Source: Vibrio sp. JC009 (lineage in GTDB: Bacteria > Pseudomonadota > Gammaproteobacteria > Enterobacterales > Vibrionaceae). From it: a stretch of 64,000 nucleotides of DNA. The DNA is taken from positions 310,001-374,000 of the forward strand of contig NZ_CP092106.1 of the NCBI RefSeq assembly GCF_029016485.1, read 5' to 3'. This document shows, one piece after another, positions 58,791-64,000 of the stretch. Both the position numbers and the translations under genes were made by a program. The notes beneath the pieces are model-generated. The model saw only the letters and a list, made by a program, of their open reading frames with translations. It ran no database searches and was not told the origin of the DNA. Within the stretch, counting starts at the first letter, position 1, and each line of letters begins with the position of its first letter.

Positions 58791-58889
58791 GGCGTTCTTT
58801 ATGGATACTTTTCGTTGATTTTTAAACAAGTTAAACCGTATAGGTAATTTTCCTCATAAGAAGAAGGAGGTTACCTATACGGTCAATAT

Positions 58890-59342
58890 TTAATTCTGGT
58901 GCTCAATTTCGATGGTCTGCATCGAAAAACCAGCCTGACGGTATAGTTTATAACGTTCTCGCGCCAGTTGCCTGGTTTTTTCATCGCAAGGGACGAAGTC
59001 TACCACTTGTGCAGAGGTTCGGGCAAAGATTGTCTCATCTTTCGCCAAATTTATTATGATTTGACGGCTCCAGGATGGCTTTAATTTACTGTAACCGATT
59101 TCGATTTGAGTGCCGTTTTTTGGGCCTTCGCCGATCAGATTGTGAGGGAGGAACTGCTCAGGCGGACTCTGGAAGAGAATATCGTCCCAGTGTTCAGCTT
59201 CTTTTTTGTCGTGAGCGTTGAGATAGATTTTTGCTCCCTGAGAAACAAAGTGACGGATTAAGAACAGCACATATTCCTCGAAGCCATTTTCAGAGGTCTG
59301 AGGGGTTTCGGGTTTTATGATGTAAAAAGTGGCTGTGGTCAC
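58890..59342 (-). CDS. holC: DNA polymerase III chi subunit
   Basis: 150 aa clamp-loader accessory subunit that binds single-strand-binding protein. TATFYIIKPETPQ, LFQSPPEQFLPHNLIGEGPKNGTQIEIGY and VVDFVPCDEKTRQLARERYKLYRQAGF match the E. coli chi protein (147 aa). The start codon is GTG (59342), with little Shine-Dalgarno. A REP-like palindrome separates it from pepA upstream. Confidence 0.95.
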   Translation of the reverse strand: MTTATFYIIKPETPQTSENGFEEYVLFLIRHFVSQGAKIYLNAHDKKEAEHWDDILFQSPPEQFLPHNLIGEGPKNGTQIEIGYSKLKPSWSRQIIINLAKDETIFARTSAQVVDFVPCDEKTRQLARERYKLYRQAGFSMQTIEIEHQN

Positions 59343-59360
59343 TGGTTTTTAGCCCGGTAT

Positions 59361-59389
59361 GCATTCCCACGCCGGAGCGTGGGAACGAG
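59361..59389. repeat. REP-like palindrome, copy 2 (pepA/holC gap)
   Basis: GCATTCCCACGC - CGGA - GCGTGGGAACGAG. It is a near copy of 81-110 and sits within the pepA-holC-valS operon. Confidence 0.85.
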
Positions 59390-59399
59390 GAGAGGAGGG

Positions 59400-60908
59400 T
59401 TACTCTTCGATTTCCTGGCCGCTGCGGTTTAGCAGGAACTGAACCAGCATAGATACAGGGCGACCTGTTGAGCCTTTTGCCTTGCCTGACTTCCACGCAG
59501 TACCGGCAATATCGATATGTGCCCAGTGGTACTTCTTGGCAAAGCGGGAAAGGAAACAACCGGCAGTGATTGTGCCACCCGGACGGCCACCAATATTCTG
59601 CATATCCGCAAACGGGCTGTTTAGCTGTTCCTGGTACTCATCAGCCATTGGCAGACGCCACGCTCTGTCGCCAGACTGGTCAGAAGCATTGGTCAGCTCG
59701 TGAGCCAGCGGGTTATGGTTTGAAATCAGGCCGCTGATATGATGGCCCAGCGCAATGACACATGCGCCAGTCAGTGTGGCAACATCGATAACGCATTCTG
59801 GCTCGTAGCGTTCTACGTAAGTCAGTGCATCACACAGAACCAGACGACCTTCAGCATCGGTATTCAGTACTTCTACAGTCTGGCCTGACATAGTGGTCAG
59901 AATATCACCAGGACGGTAGGCATTGCTGCCCGGCATGTTTTCACAGCCAGCCAGAATAGCGACTACGTTAATTGGCAGATCCAGTTTCGCCAGTGCTTTC
60001 ATGGTACCGAAAACAGAGGCTGCACCGCACATATCGTATTTCATCTCATCCATGCCTTCACCCGGCTTCAGTGAAATGCCACCTGAGTCAAAGGTCAGGC
60101 CTTTACCGATAAGAACGATTGGTTTCGCTTCAGGATCAGGGTTTCCTTTGTACTCCATGACGGACATCATGGATTCGTTTTTAGAACCACGACCTACTGC
60201 CAGGTAAGAGGTCATGCCCAGCTTTTCCATTTCCTCTTCACCGATAATCTTTGTGCTTACCGATTCGTAGTCATCAGCCAGTCTGCGAGCCTGAGAGGCA
60301 AGGTAGGCAGGGTTAGCAACATTTGGCGGCATGTTGCCCAAATCTTTGGATGCACGAACACCGGATGCGACAGCAAGACCGTGCGCAATGGCTTTTTCAC
60401 CAAGGTTCAGCTCACGGCGCGTTGGTACGTTAAATACCAGTTTGCGCAGTGGACGGCGTGTTTCAGGTTTATTGCTCTTAAACTGATCAAAGGTGTACAG
60501 GCCTTCTTTTGTCGATTCGACAGCCTGACGCACTTTCCAGTAGGTATCGCGGCCTTTTACATGAAGCTCTGTCAGAAAGCACACCGCTTCCATAGAGCCA
60601 GTTTCATTTAGCGTGCTGATGGTTTTCTGAATGATCTCTTTGTACTGGCGCTCACCCAGTTCACGCTCTTTACCGCAGCCAACGAGCAGAACCCGTTCAG
60701 ATAACACACCCGGAACCTGATGCAACAACAGCATCTGGCCTGGTTTTCCTTCTAAATCGCCGCGGCGAAGCAATGAGCTGATATAGCCGTCACTAATCTT
60801 GTCAAGTTGTTCTGCCACAGGAGAAAGTCGGCGTGGTTCAAACACACCCACAACGATACATGCGCTGCGCTGTTTCTCCGGGCTGCCACTTTTTACACTA
60901 AACTCCAT
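59400..60908 (-). CDS. pepA: leucyl aminopeptidase (PepA/CarP type)
   Basis: 502 aa M17 di-zinc peptidase removing N-terminal leucine and other residues; in E. coli it also serves as a DNA-binding co-factor in carAB control and Xer recombination. The catalytic signature NTDAEGRL and metal ligands in [29 protein letters not shown] are intact. GGAG lies four bases before the ATG at 60908. First in pepA-holC-valS, divergent from lptF. Confidence 0.96.
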   Translation of the reverse strand: MEFSVKSGSPEKQRSACIVVGVFEPRRLSPVAEQLDKISDGYISSLLRRGDLEGKPGQMLLLHQVPGVLSERVLLVGCGKERELGERQYKEIIQKTISTLNETGSMEAVCFLTELHVKGRDTYWKVRQAVESTKEGLYTFDQFKSNKPETRRPLRKLVFNVPTRRELNLGEKAIAHGLAVASGVRASKDLGNMPPNVANPAYLASQARRLADDYESVSTKIIGEEEMEKLGMTSYLAVGRGSKNESMMSVMEYKGNPDPEAKPIVLIGKGLTFDSGGISLKPGEGMDEMKYDMCGAASVFGTMKALAKLDLPINVVAILAGCENMPGSNAYRPGDILTTMSGQTVEVLNTDAEGRLVLCDALTYVERYEPECVIDVATLTGACVIALGHHISGLISNHNPLAHELTNASDQSGDRAWRLPMADEYQEQLNSPFADMQNIGGRPGGTITAGCFLSRFAKKYHWAHIDIAGTAWKSGKAKGSTGRPVSMLVQFLLNRSGQEIEE

Positions 60909-61132
60909 GGGAACTCCTACATCGTGAAGACAAACTGAACTAAATGTTAGATAATCAGGACCCGGTACGTGAATTTCCGTGTAGAATACAATGAGCCTGG
61001 GCCTTGTTTATCCTGTTGGATAAGAAATAATCCCTTATCTAACAATTAGCCAAAAATTAAAAAAATAAAAGGTTCAACGAGAAATTATAGTGATTAGACT
61101 AAAAAAACAAGTTTTGTATAGGTACTTTTAGC

Positions 61133-62239
61133 GTGATTATTGTCAGATATTTGACCCGCGAGACAATCAAGAGCCAATTTGCCATATTTTTTGTGCTGTT
61201 TCTGATCTTTGTTAGTCAGAAGTTCATTCGTGTTTTGGCCGATGCATCCGATGGTGATATCCCCGCGAGCTTAATTTTTTCCATTGTTGGCCTTAATATG
61301 CCAGCGATGGGGCTGCTAATGCTGCCCCTTAGTCTTTATATCGGGATTCTTGTTACTTTTGGCCGCTTGTATGCCGAAAGTGAGATTACCGTAATGAATG
61401 CCACAGGAATCGGCAATAAATTCCTTATTCAGGCGGCACTTTATTTGGCTTTGATTACTGCTGGTGTTGCTGCATTTAACTCACTCTGGCTCGCTCCATG
61501 GGCTCAGGACAGAGAAGCTCAGTTACTGGAAGAAGTTGCGGCAGACAACAGTGTTGAACTTCTGCAAAAAGGGCAGTTCCAGAGAACGCCCGATGGCTCA
61601 GCAGTAGTATTTATTGATGATGTAGACGGAAAACAGCTCGAAAGTGTCTTTATTTCACAGATAGTTCCGAGAGAGTCTATCCGACCGAGTGTTGCTCTTT
61701 CTAAAACCGGCGTGGTTAAAGAACTTGATGACGGCAGACAGGTACTGTCTCTGTTAGAGGGCTCTCGGTATGAAGGGGTGCCTTTCCGTCTGGATTATAT
61801 GGTGACCCACTTTGATGAGTACGATGCGCTGATTGGCCAGCGGGAAGTCAGGAAAAAAGGCCGGGACTGGGAAGCCAGATCGACGTTTGAGCTTATCGGT
61901 AACCCGAGTATTAAGGCCAACGCTGAGCTGCACTGGCGTATTTCTCTGATTATCTGTATTCCTATGCTTACCATGCTTGTTGTGCCTCTGTCTGCTGTAA
62001 ATCCTCGTCAGGGCCGCTTTGCTAAAATGGGACCGGCAATACTGCTTTATCTGGCTTACTTCCTGGCATTAAGTGCCATGAAATCGGCAATGGAAGATGG
62101 CTCTGTTCCTCCTCAGATAGGCATGTGGCCGATTAACAGCGCTCTGTTGCTGGCCGGGATCGTTATGAACACTCTTGATAGCGTCGCCGTTCGCAGATTG
62201 AAAGACAGAATAAAACAGAAGAGAAGAAAGGTAGCATAA
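61133..62239 (+). CDS. lptF: LPS export ABC transporter permease LptF
   Basis: 368 aa permease of the LptB2FG extractor that lifts LPS from the inner membrane. GTG start at 61133 followed by MIIVRYLTRETIKSQFAIFFVLFLIFVSQKFIRVL (first helix), a periplasmic jellyroll (about 140-260), and three C-terminal helices with PLSAVNPRQGRFAKMGPAILLY. Length matches E. coli (366). lptG begins three bases past its stop. Confidence 0.96.
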   Translation: MIIVRYLTRETIKSQFAIFFVLFLIFVSQKFIRVLADASDGDIPASLIFSIVGLNMPAMGLLMLPLSLYIGILVTFGRLYAESEITVMNATGIGNKFLIQAALYLALITAGVAAFNSLWLAPWAQDREAQLLEEVAADNSVELLQKGQFQRTPDGSAVVFIDDVDGKQLESVFISQIVPRESIRPSVALSKTGVVKELDDGRQVLSLLEGSRYEGVPFRLDYMVTHFDEYDALIGQREVRKKGRDWEARSTFELIGNPSIKANAELHWRISLIICIPMLTMLVVPLSAVNPRQGRFAKMGPAILLYLAYFLALSAMKSAMEDGSVPPQIGMWPINSALLLAGIVMNTLDSVAVRRLKDRIKQKRRKVA

Positions 62240-62242
62240 GGC

Positions 62243-63313
62243 ATGTTTAAGATTCTTGATATCTACATCGGCAAAACCATTATTGCTACCAGCTCTATTG
62301 TTTTAGCAACGCTTATCGGACTGTCCGGCATTATTAAATATGTGGAACAGCTCCGTAAAGTAGGCCGGGGTACCTACGACCTGCTGCAGGCGCTTTATTT
62401 CGTTTTACTTTCTGTTCCCCGGGATATTGAAATGTTCTTCCCGATGGCTGCGCTGCTGGGGGCACTGATTGGCCTTGGTATGCTTGCTGCCAGCTCTGAG
62501 CTGACGGTAATGCAGGCTTCTGGTTATTCCAAGCTGGATATCGGTTTGTCGGTTCTGAAAACCGCTGTTCCTCTTATGCTGATTGTTATGCTGCTGGGGC
62601 AGTGGGGTGCACCACAGGCCCAGAAAATGGCGCGTGAACTGAGAGCATTTTCTATCTCCGGCGGGCAGATTGTTTCGGTCCGGAGCGGTGTCTGGGCGCG
62701 TGATGCGGGTGACTTTATCTTTATCGGACGGGTTGACGACAACCAGTTAAAAGCCATTAACCTATGGCGCTTTAACAAGGAAAAGAAACTGGATGAAGTG
62801 ATCTACGCTGCGCGTGCCAGTTATATCGGCGACAACAAGTGGCAAATGAAGGACGTTCAGATCACGGATATGGCGAATGATGTCGAGATATCTAAAGTCA
62901 GACTTGATAGTTATGAATGGTCGACCTCTCTGGCACCGGACAAGCTGGCGATAGTGACGGTAAAACCGGAAGAGCTGGCATTAAGTGGCTTGTACGATTA
63001 TGTCAGTTACCTGAAAGCATCAGAGCAGGACGCTTCCCGCTATGAACTGGCCTTCTGGCGCAAAATAACCCAGCCATTTTCCATTGCGGTAATGATGCTG
63101 ATGGCACTTTCATTCGTATTCGGACCACTGCGAAGCGTTACTATGGGTGCGAGGATCCTCTCTGGTGTGATTGCCGGGTTTACCTTCTATATTTCCAGTG
63201 AGTTCTTCGGGCCGTTAAGTCTGGTATACAGCATTCCGCCATTTGTCGGAGCGATAGCGCCCAGTCTGGTGTTTCTGAGTGTGGCAATTATGCTGTTAAG
63301 AAGAAAGCTGTAA
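62243..63313 (+). CDS. lptG: LPS export ABC transporter permease LptG
   Basis: 356 aa partner of LptF. MFKILDIYIGKTIIATSSIVLATLIGLSGIIKYVEQL starts helix 1. The coupling loop SELTVMQASGYSKLDIG and the C-terminal PFSIAVMMLMALSFVFGPLRSVTMGARI are conserved. AAGGC lies just before the ATG. It closes the lptFG operon, ended by a terminator against the RDD gene. Confidence 0.96.
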   Translation: MFKILDIYIGKTIIATSSIVLATLIGLSGIIKYVEQLRKVGRGTYDLLQALYFVLLSVPRDIEMFFPMAALLGALIGLGMLAASSELTVMQASGYSKLDIGLSVLKTAVPLMLIVMLLGQWGAPQAQKMARELRAFSISGGQIVSVRSGVWARDAGDFIFIGRVDDNQLKAINLWRFNKEKKLDEVIYAARASYIGDNKWQMKDVQITDMANDVEISKVRLDSYEWSTSLAPDKLAIVTVKPEELALSGLYDYVSYLKASEQDASRYELAFWRKITQPFSIAVMMLMALSFVFGPLRSVTMGARILSGVIAGFTFYISSEFFGPLSLVYSIPPFVGAIAPSLVFLSVAIMLLRRKL

Positions 63314-63319
63314 GGAATT

Positions 63320-63354
63320 AAAAAAGGGAAGCGGTGTGTTGCTTCTCTTTTTTT
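63320..63354. terminator. terminator between lptG and the RDD gene
   Basis: AAAAAAGGGAAGC - GGTGTGTT - GCTTCTCTTTTTTT. A seven- to nine-base stem with A/T flanks serving both convergent genes. Confidence 0.8.
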
Positions 63355-63357
63355 ATG

Positions 63358-63834
63358 TTACTTCGGCTCTTTTAATACAATCACTTCTGTCTTTGCCCAC
63401 ATATCATGAAACCCACGCTTTTCAGGATCAAAAGGTACGCTCAGATTTGCAAGGCCAAAGGCTGATGTGGCGACTCTTATCAGAGCCTGAGTTAGAGTAA
63501 CCGCATTGCCGTTACTGTTTTGAACCCTGAGCTTCCAGGCTCTCATACCGACTGTCTGACCGGCTCTGGTCCAGAAATAGACAAAGAATCCAACCCATAA
63601 AGCCACCAGATAGAGCGTAAAGAGAGAGCTGGCAACAGGGTGTCTGGAAAGTAAATCGCTGGCATCTATATACGGTGCATACTCCATCGCTCCAGCAGCA
63701 ACAAGGGCTTCTAATACGGCAATGACCACACCGGCAGCCATCATTTCAATCGCAATAATAACCAGACCGTCATAAATAAGGGCGGCAAGACGTCTGAAAA
63801 GACCTGCTTTTGGGTAATCTGCTTTGTTTTTCAT
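63358..63834 (-). CDS. RDD-family membrane protein
   Basis: 158 aa with three predicted membrane helices (about 18-42, 70-90 and 105-125). LFRRLAALIYDGLVIIAIEMM contains the Arg-x2-Ala-x3-Tyr-Asp form of the RDD signature, and AGQTVGMRAWKLRVQN is the second hallmark. Function is unknown for most members; some affect ion homeostasis. It converges on lptG. Confidence 0.85.
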   Translation of the reverse strand: MKNKADYPKAGLFRRLAALIYDGLVIIAIEMMAAGVVIAVLEALVAAGAMEYAPYIDASDLLSRHPVASSLFTLYLVALWVGFFVYFWTRAGQTVGMRAWKLRVQNSNGNAVTLTQALIRVATSAFGLANLSVPFDPEKRGFHDMWAKTEVIVLKEPK

Positions 63835-63858
63835 CGTTATTCTTCAGATAAAGAGTGA

Positions 63859-63905
63859 ATACCAATCCCGGCAATCACTGAACAGCTAATTACGGGCATT
63901 GGTAT
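63859..63905. repeat. ATACCAAT...ATTGGTAT inverted-repeat element
   Basis: ATACCAAT-CCCG, a 22-base centre (with ACAGCTAATTA), CGGG-C-ATTGGTAT. The ends are perfectly complementary over 12 bases except one bulge. No gene is present in the last 166 bases of the window. Similar ATTGGTAT-ended foldbacks occur in vibrio intergenic regions from memory. Confidence 0.6.
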
Positions 63906-64000
63906 AAGAATAGAATATCAGCTAACTTATTAGCCAATTTACTCTAAAATCGCCTGACTTCAAAAGGTGAAAAGTAAATTGTGCAAACAAGATTTACTTC

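Overview
This window looks like about 64 kb of the main chromosome of a marine gamma-proteobacterium of the Vibrionaceae, most likely a Vibrio. The evidence is protein similarity (LeuO, LptD, RapA, ObgE, PykF) and gene order: rplU-rpmA-obgE, lptD-surA-pdxA-rsmA-apaH, leuABCD...leuO...ilvIH, pepA-holC-valS divergent from lptFG. Almost everything is housekeeping. I see no prophage, integron, CRISPR array or defence island.

Layout. 0-4.4 kb: end of mpl, ubiX, then a TPP-riboswitch-controlled thiamin ABC importer (thiBPQ). 4.4-8.7 kb: a 263-bp non-autonomous element with IS50/Tn5-type ends, then rapA and rluA. 8.7-13 kb (minus): a TAXI-type TRAP transporter (receptor, fused permease, universal stress protein). 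13.3-16.2 kb: argR divergent from mdh, which converges with ispB. 16.4-20.4 kb: rplU-rpmA, obgE, a two-gene ThrE-like exporter and folA. 20.4-27.8 kb: the outer-membrane biogenesis operon lptD-surA-pdxA-rsmA-apaH (apaG is absent) and divergent djlA. 28-33.2 kb: the leuABCD operon with an unlisted Leu-rich leader peptide and attenuator. 33.3-38.4 kb: an autoregulated TetR-MFP-RND efflux cassette. 38.8-46.5 kb: a PAP2 phosphatase, a glycosyltransferase-like protein, leuO, an acyl-CoA synthetase and ilvIH. 46.7-51.5 kb: a small membrane ORF, pykF, a DeoR regulator and glmS. 51.7-55.3 kb: a Moco-fold protein coupled to a diguanylate cyclase, tRNA-Leu(CAG), and an OlsF-like ornithine-lipid synthase behind a Pho-box-like site. 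55.7-63.8 kb: a small unknown gene, valS-holC-pepA, lptFG and an RDD protein.

The most unusual signal is not a gene. From the start to 38.7 kb, intergenic gaps carry a dispersed family of tandem 7-mers or 8-mers, often joined to a small hairpin (GGGC-TTC-GCCC) whose stem shows compensatory base changes between copies. The repeats sit at the 3' ends of all four convergent gene pairs in that half and inside the thi and leu operons. The family culminates in a 23.5-copy ATAACCCC array, telomere-like on its G strand. No clear copy occurs from 38.8 kb to the end.

Functional links: the leu leader/attenuator, leuO and ilvIH form a branched-chain amino acid block. ispB, ubiX and the PAP2 protein touch polyprenyl and quinone metabolism. 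lptD/surA and lptFG cover LPS export. The phosphate-responsive OlsF candidate covers membrane lipid remodelling. All identifications are from reading the sequence; no database search was run.
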